A stretch of DNA of 64,000 nt from Xinfangfangia pollutisoli (GCF_020179405.1 NZ_JAICBZ010000002.1:62001-126000); one strand, 5' to 3'; shown: positions 18,783-29,983, counted from the stretch's first letter. Program-made: numbers and translations. The notes: generated by a model not told the origin, from the sequence alone.

Positions 18783-21254
18783 TCAGCCGCCACCGGCTGG
18801 GGTCAGATGCATGATCCCCACCGCAGCACCCCGCGCCAGCGCCGGATCCAGCGACATCGGAATATATTCCGACCGCCGCCACAACTCGCCCAGATCGTCG
18901 TAATGCCGGCTCAGCGGATGGCCGGATTCGCCGGTCGAGACGATGAAGACCGAGGAATCCGGATCGGCGAAGTCATAGACCCCGCGATATCCCGCGCCAT
19001 GCACGTTCAGATAGGGGTTTTCGCCTTCGCCCTTGGTGCGTCCGCGCAGCAGCGTGTCATCCCCGCCCGAGGTCGATTGGCGGATGTTCACGAAATAGCG
19101 CAGCACCGGGATATTGCCCAGGACGGGGTGATCCTGCGCCGCCTGATGCGCATCGCCCCAGCGCCAACTTTCGATGTTCGGCCCATAGGTTTCCGACAGG
19201 CGCAGCAGCGCTTCGTCCAGCGCCATGCGGGCGATATCGGTGCAGGTTTCGACCGCCGCCGACTGGATCACGTCGCACCAGATGCCGGCGCCATCGGTAT
19301 TGCGGAACACCCGCTCCAGGAACACCGGGTCGGGATGGGTGAATGTATCGGCCATCGGCCCCAGCTCATCGCGGATCAGCCGGTCCTGCAGCCGCCGCAG
19401 CCAGGCCTCGGCGATCAGCGGCTCGGGCATATGCTCGTTCATCTCGCCGTTCCATTCCGCCAGCAGCTTCAGCGCCCGCTCGCGGAAAGCCTCGGGCGTG
19501 CCCTCGGGCGCGGCCTCGCCGGTGAACCACAGATCGGCGCCGATCAGCGGCAAAAGCAGCCGCGCCGTCGGGTTGACCGTATCGGTCTGCGCCTCGATGA
19601 AGCTTTCGCGCGTATGGACCCCGCGCGATTTCATCAGCGTCAGCCAGCGCTGGATCCGCATCGTATCGCCCCAGGTGAACGAGACGTGAAGCGGGAAGGG
19701 GCGGTCCACCGATTTGTTGTTGGTATTGCCCAGCAGACCCGAGGGCGGGTTCAGGAAACTGGGATTCTCGGCATAGTCGAACATGCCCTTGAACCCCACC
19801 GCCGGATTCCATCCGGGCGAGGGCAGGCGGCCCTGGCTGGGATGCGCGGCGTCGCGGACCGGCATGTGGCCGATCACCTGCATCGCGATGCCATCGGGCC
19901 CGGCCAGCATCAGATTCTGCGCCGGCGCCACATGCAGACGCCCCGCCTCCATCGCCTCGGCCACGGTCTGCGCCTTCATCAGATGGATCGCCGCGGTCAT
20001 CGACGTGTCCTGATCGGACAGCGCGGTCCAGGACAGGGCGGCGACATGGCCGGGCGGGGTCACCGTGCCGACATTGTACAGTTTCGGCGACAGGATCGGC
20101 CCGTTGCGCGACCAGCGCAGCGTCAGCGTCACCGGCGGCGCGCCCTTGACCTGCAGAATGGTCTGCCGGCTGGTGAACCTGGCCCAGCTGCCGTCGGGCA
20201 GGGCATATTCCTCGGGGTTTTCGGGGTTCTGCTTCTCGATCACCAGATCCTGATCGTCGAGATAGGCGGTGGTCAGCGCCCAGCCCATCTTCTCGCTGCG
20301 TCCGACCATCACCACCGGCACGCCTGGGATCGTCCCGCCGATCACGCCGCCCGATTGCAACTCCAGCCGGGCCAGATACCAGATTGACGGCGCGGTAAAG
20401 CCCAGATGCGGGTCGCCCGCCAGCAGCGCCCCGCCCGCGGCCGAGCGCGAGGGCGCCGCCGCCCAGGCATTCGACGCGCCGGCCATGCCCGGTTCCGCCA
20501 CCGGCGAAAACGGGCCGAGCGCAAAGTCCAGCTTGCGCGCATCCGGCGCAACGCCGGGCACCAGTGCTGCATAATCGGGCAGGGCGGCGATGGCCTGGCC
20601 CGGATCATCGGGCAGGATATCGGCCAGCCGTTCGGGCGACAGCAGCAGCGACAGGCGCGCGCGCAACACCTCGTCCTGCACATGCGATGACAATTGCAGC
20701 GACATCAGCTTGATGATGGCGATCGAATCCGCCGGCGCCCAGGCCGCGATCTCGGGTTCGAACAGCCAGAATTCCGGCGCACCCCGCCCGCGGGCGCCCG
20801 AATTCACCTGTTCGATCCAGGCATTGACGCCCGCGGAATAGGCGGTCAGCGCCGTCATCGTCTCGGCATCCTGGGCCTTCACCGAGGCCAGGGCCAGCCC
20901 GTACATATCCAGCCGCCGGACCAGTTCATCGACCTGTTGCGTCGGCGGGCCGAACAGTTCGGACAGCCGCCCCTGGGCCGTACGGCGCAGCATGGTCATC
21001 TGCCACAACCGATCCTGCGCATGCACGAAGCCCAGCGCGAAATAGACATCTGCGTCGCTTTTGCCGAAAATATGCGGCACCGCATCGTTGTTGCGCACGA
21101 TCTCGACCGGGGCCGAAATGCCGTTCAGCGTGAAGCTTTCATTATAGTCGATCAGCGAGCGCGACAGGAACCAGTACAGGACCAGCACCGCCGCCACGCC
21201 CAGAAGCAGAAGGCCGGAGACGATGCGGATCAGCCAGCGGAACAGGGTGAACAT
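18783..21254 (-). CDS. penicillin acylase family (Ntn hydrolase) protein
   Basis: This 823-residue protein belongs to the penicillin/acyl-homoserine-lactone acylase family of self-cleaving N-terminal-nucleophile amidohydrolases. An N-terminal hydrophobic segment (about 8-30) should anchor or export it to the periplasm. The alpha-subunit block GFVHAQDRLWQM is followed by a spacer and then SNAW, where Ser261 would become the nucleophile after autocatalytic cleavage. Downstream are DPHLGF and GVPVVMVGRSEKMGWALT, typical of the beta subunit. The substrate cannot be read from sequence: beta-lactams, acyl-homoserine lactones and acyl peptides are all possible. Confidence 0.88.
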   Translation of the reverse strand: MFTLFRWLIRIVSGLLLLGVAAVLVLYWFLSRSLIDYNESFTLNGISAPVEIVRNNDAVPHIFGKSDADVYFALGFVHAQDRLWQMTMLRRTAQGRLSELFGPPTQQVDELVRRLDMYGLALASVKAQDAETMTALTAYSAGVNAWIEQVNSGARGRGAPEFWLFEPEIAAWAPADSIAIIKLMSLQLSSHVQDEVLRARLSLLLSPERLADILPDDPGQAIAALPDYAALVPGVAPDARKLDFALGPFSPVAEPGMAGASNAWAAAPSRSAAGGALLAGDPHLGFTAPSIWYLARLELQSGGVIGGTIPGVPVVMVGRSEKMGWALTTAYLDDQDLVIEKQNPENPEEYALPDGSWARFTSRQTILQVKGAPPVTLTLRWSRNGPILSPKLYNVGTVTPPGHVAALSWTALSDQDTSMTAAIHLMKAQTVAEAMEAGRLHVAPAQNLMLAGPDGIAMQVIGHMPVRDAAHPSQGRLPSPGWNPAVGFKGMFDYAENPSFLNPPSGLLGNTNNKSVDRPFPLHVSFTWGDTMRIQRWLTLMKSRGVHTRESFIEAQTDTVNPTARLLLPLIGADLWFTGEAAPEGTPEAFRERALKLLAEWNGEMNEHMPEPLIAEAWLRRLQDRLIRDELGPMADTFTHPDPVFLERVFRNTDGAGIWCDVIQSAAVETCTDIARMALDEALLRLSETYGPNIESWRWGDAHQAAQDHPVLGNIPVLRYFVNIRQSTSGGDDTLLRGRTKGEGENPYLNVHGAGYRGVYDFADPDSSVFIVSTGESGHPLSRHYDDLGELWRRSEYIPMSLDPALARGAAVGIMHLTPAGGG

Positions 21255-21348
21255 GGGCGGGCTCGGCTTGACCTTGGGGCTTGGGGGTGGTTCGTAGTCG
21301 ATCGCGGCGCGATGCGCAAATCACCGAAATGGAAGACAGGAGAAGATC

Positions 21349-22212
21349 ATGGCGAAACTGGCATTTCTGGGCCTGGGAGTCATGGGCTTTCCCATGGCCG
21401 GCCATCTGGCGGCCAAGGGGCATGAGGTGACGGTCTGGAATCGCTCGGCCCCGAAGCGGGGGGCTTGGGTCGGGGCGCATGCCGGGCGCGCGGCCGAAAC
21501 GGCGCGCGAGGCGGCAGAGGGGGCCGCGTTCGTGATGGCCTGCGTGGGCAATGACGATGATCTGCGTCAGGTCTGTCTGGGGGCGGACGGGGCCTTTGCC
21601 GGCATGTCGAAAGGCGCGATCTTTGTCGATCACACCACGGTTTCCGCGAAGGTCACGCGCGAACTGGCTGAAATCGCTGGCCAAAGCGGGATCGGCTATG
21701 TCGACGCGCCGGTCTCGGGCGGGCAAGCCGGGGCCGAGAACGGGGTTCTGTCGGTGATGTGCGGCGGATCCGAGGCGGATTATGCCGCGGCCGAGCCGGT
21801 GATCGCCGCCTATGCGCGGGTCTGCCGCCGTCTGGGCGGGGTGGGCGCGGGCCAGATGGCCAAGATGGTGAACCAGATCTGCATCGCGGGTCTGGTGCAG
21901 GGCCTGGCCGAGGGCATGGCCTTCGCGCAGAAGGCGGGGCTGGACGGCGAGGCACTGGTCGAGGTGATCGGTCAGGGCGCGGCCGGTTCCTGGCAGATGG
22001 TCAACCGTCACAAGACCATGCTGAAGGATGAATTCGACTTCGGTTTCGCGGTCGACTGGATGCGCAAGGATCTCGCGATCTGCCTCGACACGGCGGAAGA
22101 GATCGGCGCCCGGCTGCCGGTGACGGCGCTGGTTGACCAGTTCTACAAGGATGTCCAGCTGATGGGCGGCGGCCGCAACGACACCTCAAGCCTCATCCGT
22201 CGCTTGAAGTAG
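21349..22212 (+). CDS. 3-hydroxyisobutyrate dehydrogenase-like NAD(P)-dependent oxidoreductase
   Basis: This 287-residue protein is a beta-hydroxyacid dehydrogenase (HIBADH/GarR/GLYR1 family). It has the N-terminal nucleotide-binding signature LGLGVMGFPMAGHL (6-19), the substrate-binding block DAPVSGGQAGAENG (about 122-135), and the catalytic Lys region GAGQMAKMVNQ. The residue after the second beta-strand is Asn-Arg (WNRS), which favours NADP over NAD in this family. A good ribosome site (AGGAGA) precedes the ATG. It is divergent from the acylase gene, with 94 bases between. The exact hydroxyacid or succinic-semialdehyde substrate is not identifiable. Confidence 0.88.
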   Translation: MAKLAFLGLGVMGFPMAGHLAAKGHEVTVWNRSAPKRGAWVGAHAGRAAETAREAAEGAAFVMACVGNDDDLRQVCLGADGAFAGMSKGAIFVDHTTVSAKVTRELAEIAGQSGIGYVDAPVSGGQAGAENGVLSVMCGGSEADYAAAEPVIAAYARVCRRLGGVGAGQMAKMVNQICIAGLVQGLAEGMAFAQKAGLDGEALVEVIGQGAAGSWQMVNRHKTMLKDEFDFGFAVDWMRKDLAICLDTAEEIGARLPVTALVDQFYKDVQLMGGGRNDTSSLIRRLK

Positions 22213-22272
22213 ACGACTTCTTTCCCTGAAAGCAAAGGCTTGCGCGCGGGACCTAAGGTTCCGCGCGAAGTG

Positions 22273-22830
22273 TTACGGGATGATCCTTGTGTATTTCACC
22301 CCGGCCAGCGAGGCGCCGGCGATCAGGCCTTGCTGACCGAAGACAAAGGCGATGACCGGATCCATCTCGGTCGTGGCCTTGCCGATCGTCGCCCCTTCTT
22401 CGGGCGTGGCATAGCGCAGGTCGGCCGAGGCCGCCCAGCCCGACGAGCGGCGGAAATCGGCCAGCGACTCGGGCGTCATGAAGAACAGCGCATGGGCATA
22501 TTGCTGGGCGCCGATCTGCAGCCCGATCGACGCTTTGGTGGCCGAATAGTAATCGACCGTGGCGCCCTGGATGCGCAGCGCACCGCGGCCATAGGCGCCG
22601 CCATAGATCAGCCCGGCTTCGGTGATCAGCGGCATGAACAGGATGCCCGAGGCCTTGTTGGCCAGATCGCGCGTGCCCGGATAGCGGCCGAACAGGTAGT
22701 TCTGCGTCGCATCGACCCGGGCGTCGATCTGCGCCGCGCCATTCGATCCGATGCCATTGCCGCATCCTGCAACCGCCAGCGCCGAAAGGCCGACGCCCCA
22801 GAGCATGGTCCTGCGCGTGATCTGTTCCAT
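22273..22830 (-). CDS. YSC84-like lipid-binding lipoprotein
   Basis: This 185-residue product has a YSC84/SYLF-like domain, a phosphoinositide- or lipid-binding fold also present in secreted bacterial proteins. The N-terminus reads ITRRTMLWG then LAVAGCGNG, combining a twin-arginine pair (residues 6-7) with a lipobox ending at Cys23, so it may be a Tat-exported lipoprotein. Domain blocks include ILFMPLITEAGLIYGGAYGRGAL and GLQIGAQQYAHALFFMT, split here by ordinary spacing. The ATG at 22830 has AGGAG at a proper distance; a longer frame upstream crosses the promoter. Its physiological role is unknown to me. Confidence 0.8.
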   Translation of the reverse strand: MEQITRRTMLWGVGLSALAVAGCGNGIGSNGAAQIDARVDATQNYLFGRYPGTRDLANKASGILFMPLITEAGLIYGGAYGRGALRIQGATVDYYSATKASIGLQIGAQQYAHALFFMTPESLADFRRSSGWAASADLRYATPEEGATIGKATTEMDPVIAFVFGQQGLIAGASLAGVKYTRIIP

Positions 22831-22882
22831 CTGCCCGCTCCTCTGTGCCCCCTGATGGGGGTCTCGCTTATGCTCACCGCAA

Positions 22883-22911
22883 AATCTAGCGCGTCGTCGC
22901 GGGTTTGTCAT
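22883..22911 (-). promoter_or_regulatory. likely sigma70 promoter of the YSC84-like gene
   Basis: On the minus strand the sequence shows ATGACA (22911-22906), a 17-base spacer and TAGATT (22888-22883). This predicts a transcript start near 22876, about 45 bases upstream of the ATG. The leader contains a short CCCCC/GGGGG inverted repeat and then AGGAG as the ribosome site. Confidence 0.5.
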
Positions 22912-22937
22912 GCGCTTTGGCCGCATTGCGCGGTTTT

Positions 22938-22959
22938 CCGCGGCCGTTTCAGGCCGCGG
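22938..22959. repeat. 8-bp GC hairpin between hemB and the YSC84-like gene
   Basis: CCGCGGCC and GGCCGCGG form a perfect 8-bp inverted repeat with a 6-base loop. No T-run follows on either strand, so it is not a classical terminator. It abuts the CATAC/GTATG array on its right. Confidence 0.5.
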
Positions 22960-22998
22960 CATACGCCCGGGTATGGGTTTCCATACGGTCGCGTATGG
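22960..22998. repeat. array of four alternating CATAC/GTATG half-sites
   Basis: Four half-sites alternate in orientation: CATACG at 22960, GGTATG at 22970, CCATACG at 22981 and CGTATGG at 22992. They recur at about 10-11 bases, one DNA turn. Neighbours can pair in three alternative ways (arms of 5, 6 and 7 bp). The array ends directly at the hemB stop codon. It could be a multi-site operator, a set of competing RNA hairpins that end hemB transcription, or both. Confidence 0.55.
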
Positions 22999-24691
<1,693 letters not shown>

Positions 24692-24693
24692 CC

Positions 24694-27600
24694 ATGGCAG
24701 AACGCATCCTTCTGGGCGGCGCCCCCGAGGGCTATGACGCCTTTCTTCTGGCCCGCGAACTGGCGCGCGGCCGGCCCGTCCTGCATGTGGCGCGCGACGA
24801 CAAGCGGGCCGAGGCGATGCGCGCGGCGCTGGCCGTTGTGGCGCCGGACGTGGCCGTACTGGAGTTTCCGGCCTGGGATTGCCTGCCCTACGACCGCGTA
24901 TCGCCGAACCCCGATGTCGCCTCGCGTCGGATGGCCACGCTGGCGGCGCTGGCCGATGGGCTGCCGGGCGCCTTTGTGGTGCTGACCACGCTGAACGCGG
25001 CGACGCAGCGGGTGCCCGCGCGCGATCTGGTGCGCGAGTCGTCTTTCCGCGCCAAGGTGGGCGACCGGGTCGACGAGGCGCGGCTGCGCAGCTTTCTGGC
25101 CCGCATGGGCTTTACCCCGGCCTCGACCGTGGCCGAGCCGGGCGATTACGCCATACGGGGGGGTATCGTCGATATCTACCCGCCGGGCCCGGGCGGGCCG
25201 GTCCGGCTGGATTTCTTCGGCGATCAACTGGATGGCGCGCGACGTTTCGATGCCGAAACCCAGCGCACCATTGAAAAGCTGACCCGGGTCGATTTCGCAC
25301 CCGTGTCGGAAGTGGTGCTGGACGAAGGGTCCATCGCGCGGTTCCGGCAGAATTACCGGGTGGAATTCGGCGCCGGCGGCTCGGGCGATCCGCTGTATGA
25401 GGCGGTCAGCGCCGGCCGCAAGCACCAGGGGATGGAGCATTGGCTGCCCTTCTTCCAGGATCGGCTTGAGACGATCTTCGACTATCTGCCCGAGGCTTCG
25501 GTTCTGCTGGACGATCAGGTGCCGGTGATGCGGATCGCCCGGCGCGAGGCGGTGGAAGATGCCTATGCCGCGCGCTTCGAGGCGATGAACGACCGGACCC
25601 GGCTGGATACGGTCTACAAGCCGGTGGGCGTCGATCTGCTTTATCTGGACGATCAGGCCTGGGAGGCGGCGGTTTCGGCGCATCGGCTGGTGCAATTGTC
25701 GCCGCTGGCACAGCCGCCCGGCCCGGGTGTTCTGGACGCGGGCGGGCGGGCCGGCCGCAATTTCTCGCCCGAGCGGCAGCAGGAAAAGATCAGCCTTTTT
25801 GCAGCCTTGGCCGATCATGTTCGCGCTTTGCGCAAAGAGGCGCAGGTCGTCATCGCCTCGTGGTCCGAAGGGGCGCGCGAAAGGCTGAGCGGGCTTTTGC
25901 AGGATGAGGGGCTTGCGGCCCAGGAGATTGCCGATCTGAAGGCGCTGCCCAAGGACAAGGGCGGTGTCTTCCTGGTGGTCTGGGCCTTGGAACAGGGGTT
26001 CACCGCGCCGGGGCTGGCGGTGATCTCCGAGCAGGACGTCCTGGGCGACCGGCTGATCGCGAAACCGAGAAAACGCAAGAAAGCCGATAACTTCCTGCGC
26101 GAGGTTGATACGCTTTCTCCGGGTGATCTGGTGGTGCATGTCGAACATGGCGTCGGCCGCTATCTGGGGATCGAGACGATCACCGCACTTGGGGCGCCGC
26201 ATGCCTGCGTCGCGCTGGAATATGCCGAAAGTGCAAAGCTTTACCTGCCAGTCGAGAATATCGAACTGCTCAGCCGCTACGGCCATGAGGACGGGCTGCT
26301 GGATCGGCTGGGCGGCGGGGCGTGGCAGGCGAAGAAGGCCAAGCTTAAGGAGCGGATCCGCGAGATTGCCGAACGGCTGATGCGCGTCGCGGCTGAGCGC
26401 CAGCTGCGCGCCGCGCCGGTTCTGGACGCGCCGCATTCCGCCTGGGAGGCTTTCGCGGCGCGCTTCCCCTATGCGGAAACCGATGACCAGCTGGCGGCCA
26501 TCGCCGATGTGGTGGCCGATCTGGAAAAGGGCTCGCCCATGGACCGGCTGGTCGTGGGCGATGTGGGCTTTGGCAAGACCGAAGTGGCAATGCGCGCGGC
26601 TTTCGTGGCCGCCATGGCGGGCATGCAGGTTGCCGTCGTCTGTCCGACCACGCTGCTGGCGCGCCAGCATTTCCGCGGCTTTGCCGACCGTTTCCGCGGC
26701 TTTCCCATACGGGTGCGTACGCTGTCGCGCTTCGTCGGCGCCAAAGAGGCGGCCGAGACCCGCAAGGGCTTGGCCGAGGGCGAGGTGGATATCGTCGTCG
26801 GCACCCATGCGCTGCTGGCCAAGGGCATCAATTTCAAGCGGCTGGGCCTGCTGATCATCGACGAAGAACAGCATTTCGGCGTGGCCCATAAAGAGCGGCT
26901 GAAGGAGATGCGCTCCGAGGTGCATGTGCTGACCCTGACCGCAACGCCTATTCCGCGCACCTTGCAGCTGTCGCTGACGGGGGTGCGCGATCTGTCGATC
27001 ATCGCGACGCCGCCGGTCGACCGGCTGGCCATCCGCACTTATGTGTCTGAATTCGATACGGTTACCATCCGCGAAGCCTTGCTGCGCGAACATTATCGCG
27101 GCGGGCAAAGCTTCTATGTCGTGCCGCGGATTTCCGATCTGCCCGAGGTCGAGGAGTTCCTGAAGACCCATGTGCCCGAGGTCAGCTATCTGGTCGCGCA
27201 CGGTCAGCTGGCGGCGGGCGAGCTGGATGACCGGATGAACGCCTTCTATGACGGGCAGTATGACGTGCTGCTGGCGACCACGATCGTGGAAAGCGGGTTG
27301 GATATCCCGACCGCCAACACGATGGTCATCCACCGCGCCGACATGTTCGGCCTGTCGCAGCTGTATCAGATACGGGGGCGTGTGGGCCGGTCGAAGACCC
27401 GGGCCTATTGCTATCTGACCACCAAGCCGCGGGCGCCGCTGACGCCGCAGGCGATGAAGCGGTTGAAGCTGCTGGGCAGCCTTGACAGCCTGGGTGCTGG
27501 TTTCAATTTGGCAAGCCACGACCTGGACTTGCGGGGCGCAGGTAATCTTCTGGGTGAAGAACAGTCGGGCCATATCCGCGAAGTCGGCTATGAACTGTAC

Positions 27601-28131
27601 CAGCACATGCTGGAAGAGACGATCCAGAAGATCAAGACGGGCGAATTGCAGGGTCTGTCAACCATCTCTGATGATTGGAGCCCGCAATTGAACCTGGGCG
27701 TGCCGGTGATGATCCCCGAGGATTACGTCCCCGATCTGGACATACGCCTGGGTCTGTACCGCCGCCTGTCGGGCCTGACCCGGAAGGTGGAGCTGGAGGG
27801 CTTTGCGGCCGAGCTGATCGACCGCTTCGGCCCGATCCCCAAAGAGGTGAACACGCTGCTGCTGATCGTGCGGATCAAGGCGATGTGCAAAAGGGCCGGG
27901 ATCAGCAAGATGGATGTGGGCCCGCGCGGCGCGACGGTGCAATTCCACAACGACAAATTCGCCAACCCGGCCGGGCTGGTCAGCTTCCTGAAGGATCAGG
28001 GCGGTGCCGCCAAGGTGCAGGGCACCAAGATCGTGCTGCAGGGCGAGATGAAGGGCGAAGGCGACCGGATCAAGGGCGCCTTCGCCATCGCCCGCGATCT
28101 GGCGGAAAAAGCAAAGGAGACGGCGGCTTAG
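24694..28131 (+). CDS. mfd: transcription-repair coupling factor Mfd
   Basis: Mfd removes RNA polymerase stalled at DNA lesions and recruits UvrA. The 1145-residue protein has the full domain series: a UvrB-like N-terminal region (AWDCLPYDRVSPN; AIRGGIVDIYPPG), the CarD-like RNA-polymerase interaction domain (GDLVVHVEHGVGRY), a RecG-like helicase core with Walker A GDVGFGKTEVAM and Walker B IIDEEQHFG, the TRG motif region, and a C-terminal UvrA-contact domain. An in-frame TTG at 24688 precedes the ATG, which I prefer. Its TAG overlaps the stop codon of the convergent MFS gene, leaving no room for a terminator. Confidence 0.96.
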   Translation: MAERILLGGAPEGYDAFLLARELARGRPVLHVARDDKRAEAMRAALAVVAPDVAVLEFPAWDCLPYDRVSPNPDVASRRMATLAALADGLPGAFVVLTTLNAATQRVPARDLVRESSFRAKVGDRVDEARLRSFLARMGFTPASTVAEPGDYAIRGGIVDIYPPGPGGPVRLDFFGDQLDGARRFDAETQRTIEKLTRVDFAPVSEVVLDEGSIARFRQNYRVEFGAGGSGDPLYEAVSAGRKHQGMEHWLPFFQDRLETIFDYLPEASVLLDDQVPVMRIARREAVEDAYAARFEAMNDRTRLDTVYKPVGVDLLYLDDQAWEAAVSAHRLVQLSPLAQPPGPGVLDAGGRAGRNFSPERQQEKISLFAALADHVRALRKEAQVVIASWSEGARERLSGLLQDEGLAAQEIADLKALPKDKGGVFLVVWALEQGFTAPGLAVISEQDVLGDRLIAKPRKRKKADNFLREVDTLSPGDLVVHVEHGVGRYLGIETITALGAPHACVALEYAESAKLYLPVENIELLSRYGHEDGLLDRLGGGAWQAKKAKLKERIREIAERLMRVAAERQLRAAPVLDAPHSAWEAFAARFPYAETDDQLAAIADVVADLEKGSPMDRLVVGDVGFGKTEVAMRAAFVAAMAGMQVAVVCPTTLLARQHFRGFADRFRGFPIRVRTLSRFVGAKEAAETRKGLAEGEVDIVVGTHALLAKGINFKRLGLLIIDEEQHFGVAHKERLKEMRSEVHVLTLTATPIPRTLQLSLTGVRDLSIIATPPVDRLAIRTYVSEFDTVTIREALLREHYRGGQSFYVVPRISDLPEVEEFLKTHVPEVSYLVAHGQLAAGELDDRMNAFYDGQYDVLLATTIVESGLDIPTANTMVIHRADMFGLSQLYQIRGRVGRSKTRAYCYLTTKPRAPLTPQAMKRLKLLGSLDSLGAGFNLASHDLDLRGAGNLLGEEQSGHIREVGYELYQHMLEETIQKIKTGELQGLSTISDDWSPQLNLGVPVMIPEDYVPDLDIRLGLYRRLSGLTRKVELEGFAAELIDRFGPIPKEVNTLLLIVRIKAMCKRAGISKMDVGPRGATVQFHNDKFANPAGLVSFLKDQGGAAKVQGTKIVLQGEMKGEGDRIKGAFAIARDLAEKAKETAA

Positions 28132-29342
28132 GAGGTTTTCCTAAGCCAGCGCGTCAGGATCAGCGCCCCGCCGGTAAAGCCGCCGACGCCCAGAACCAGC
28201 GGCAGCGGCGTGCCATCGAACGCCTGGCCCACCGGCACGGACAGCGCCACCGACAGAACCGTCGCCACCGAGGCGATCATCGACGAGGCAAAGCCCGCGA
28301 TATGGCCCAGCGGCTCCATCGCCATGGCATTCAGATTGCCCATGGTCAGGCCCATCATGGTGAAGACCGACAATTGCCAGATCAGGTAAAGCACGAAGAC
28401 CGTGGTCCAGTCGGTTGTACCGAAAAGAAGAAATCCGATGAAAGCCACAGTCAGGCACAGAACCGCGGCCAGCGAGGCGCGGATCACCCGCTGCATGCCG
28501 ACCTTGACCACGATCCGCGCATTCAGCAGCGACCCGCCCCCCGACAGGATCGCGATCGCGCCGAACCAGTAGGGAAAGCTTGCGCCGAGGTCGAAGTATC
28601 TCTCGAAGATCCCCTGGATCGACGAGATGGTCGAGAAGATCACTGCCAACAGCAGCGCCTGCACCAGGATCGCGACCAGCACGACCCGCTGCGCCAGCAT
28701 CACCTTCGCGGCGGCGGTCATCGCGGCCAGTGACAGGGGCTTGCGATCCTCGGGATGGATGGTCTCGGGCTGGCGCAGGCCAAGCCAGAGGATCGAGATC
28801 AGCGAGAAGATCACATAGACCAGGAAAATGTCGTGCCAGGACGCGACCCACATCACCGCCTGGCCCAGCATCGGTGCCAGGGCGGGGACCAGGGTGAAGA
28901 TCATCATCGCATAGGACATGACCTGGGCCATCTGCCTGCCACTGTAAAGATCGCGCACCATCGCCAGCGACACGGTGCGCGGCGCGGCGGCGCCGATGCC
29001 CTGCAGGAAGCGCGCAACCAGCAGCACTTCCAGCGAGCCGCTGACATAGCAGGCGATGGCGGCGGCGCAATAGACCGCGGCGCCGGCCATGATCACCGGC
29101 TTGCGGCCATAGGCATCCGACAGCGGCCCCATGACCAGCGTGCCCAGCCCCATGCCGAAGACGAAGGTGGCGATGATCAGCTGGGCCCGGTTCGGCGCAT
29201 CGGGCGTCAGCGCTGCCTCGATCTGCGGCATGGCGGGCAACATCGCGTCGATCGAGATGGCGATCGTGGCGAACAGCATGGCGACAAGGGCCACGAACTC
29301 TCCGGTCGAGAGCCGCGCCGGATGGGATTGGGACTGGGTCAT
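28128..29342 (-). CDS. Bcr/CflA-type multidrug MFS transporter
   Basis: This 404-residue protein has about twelve hydrophobic segments and the drug-proton antiporter signature GPLSDAYGRKPVIM in the loop between segments 2 and 3. IAISIDAMLPAMPQI at the N-terminus and ARFLQGIGAAAPRTVSLAMVRD in segments 4-5 are typical of the DHA1 Bcr/CflA subfamily. It is the last gene of a trio (ligase, FrnE-like, transporter) in which each start overlaps the previous stop as ATGA. It ends tail-to-tail with mfd, with overlapping stop codons. Confidence 0.9.
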   Translation of the reverse strand: MTQSQSHPARLSTGEFVALVAMLFATIAISIDAMLPAMPQIEAALTPDAPNRAQLIIATFVFGMGLGTLVMGPLSDAYGRKPVIMAGAAVYCAAAIACYVSGSLEVLLVARFLQGIGAAAPRTVSLAMVRDLYSGRQMAQVMSYAMMIFTLVPALAPMLGQAVMWVASWHDIFLVYVIFSLISILWLGLRQPETIHPEDRKPLSLAAMTAAAKVMLAQRVVLVAILVQALLLAVIFSTISSIQGIFERYFDLGASFPYWFGAIAILSGGGSLLNARIVVKVGMQRVIRASLAAVLCLTVAFIGFLLFGTTDWTTVFVLYLIWQLSVFTMMGLTMGNLNAMAMEPLGHIAGFASSMIASVATVLSVALSVPVGQAFDGTPLPLVLGVGGFTGGALILTRWLRKTS

Positions 29343-29983
29343 GAGCGTGCGGCGAGGTCCTTGATCACGTCGCCCCAAAGCTCGGGCGGTTGCGCCCCGG
29401 AGACGAGATATTGCTGGGCAATCAGAAAACTGGGTACGGCGGTCACGCCCTTGTGGCGGGCATCGCGGTCGCGGGCGGCAATGTCTTCGGCATCGGCCTC
29501 CGAGGCCAGAAGCCGGGCGACGGCGGCGCCGTCCATGCCACAATCGGCGGCAATACGGGCCAGTATGGCCGCATCGCCGATATCCTGCCCCTCGGTCCAA
29601 TAGGCGCGGAACAGCGCATCGACCACCGCCGCCTGCCGGCCTTCGATGCCGGCCCAATGGATCAGGCGATGGGCATCCAGCGTATTGGGCTGGCGCTGCG
29701 GCGCATCGGGGTTCAGCGCCACGCCGGCGGCGCGGGCGACCTCGCGCAGGCGGTCATGGATCGCATCGACCTGCGCCTTGCCGCCGAACTTCGCCTCAAG
29801 ATAGGCACGCTTCTCGACGCCCTCGGTCGGGATGTCGGGGTTCAGCTGGAACGGGTGCCACTGGATCGCGAAAGGATGGTCGGGATGGTCGGCCAGGGCG
29901 CGATCAAGATGGGTCTTGCCCACGAAGCACCAGGGGCAGACGGGATCGGAAAAGATGTCAAGACGGATCGTCGACCGGGTCAT
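29339..29983 (-). CDS. FrnE-type DsbA family oxidoreductase
   Basis: This 214-residue thioredoxin-fold protein belongs to the FrnE/2-hydroxychromene-2-carboxylate isomerase branch of the DsbA superfamily. The redox motif is CPWC (Cys16-Cys19) in DIFSDPVCPWCFVGK, and the cis-Pro loop lies at VTAVPSF. No signal peptide is present, so it should work in the cytoplasm. The start overlaps the upstream ligase stop (ATGA), and its own stop overlaps the transporter start. The partner substrate is unknown. Confidence 0.88.
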   Translation of the reverse strand: MTRSTIRLDIFSDPVCPWCFVGKTHLDRALADHPDHPFAIQWHPFQLNPDIPTEGVEKRAYLEAKFGGKAQVDAIHDRLREVARAAGVALNPDAPQRQPNTLDAHRLIHWAGIEGRQAAVVDALFRAYWTEGQDIGDAAILARIAADCGMDGAAVARLLASEADAEDIAARDRDARHKGVTAVPSFLIAQQYLVSGAQPPELWGDVIKDLAARS

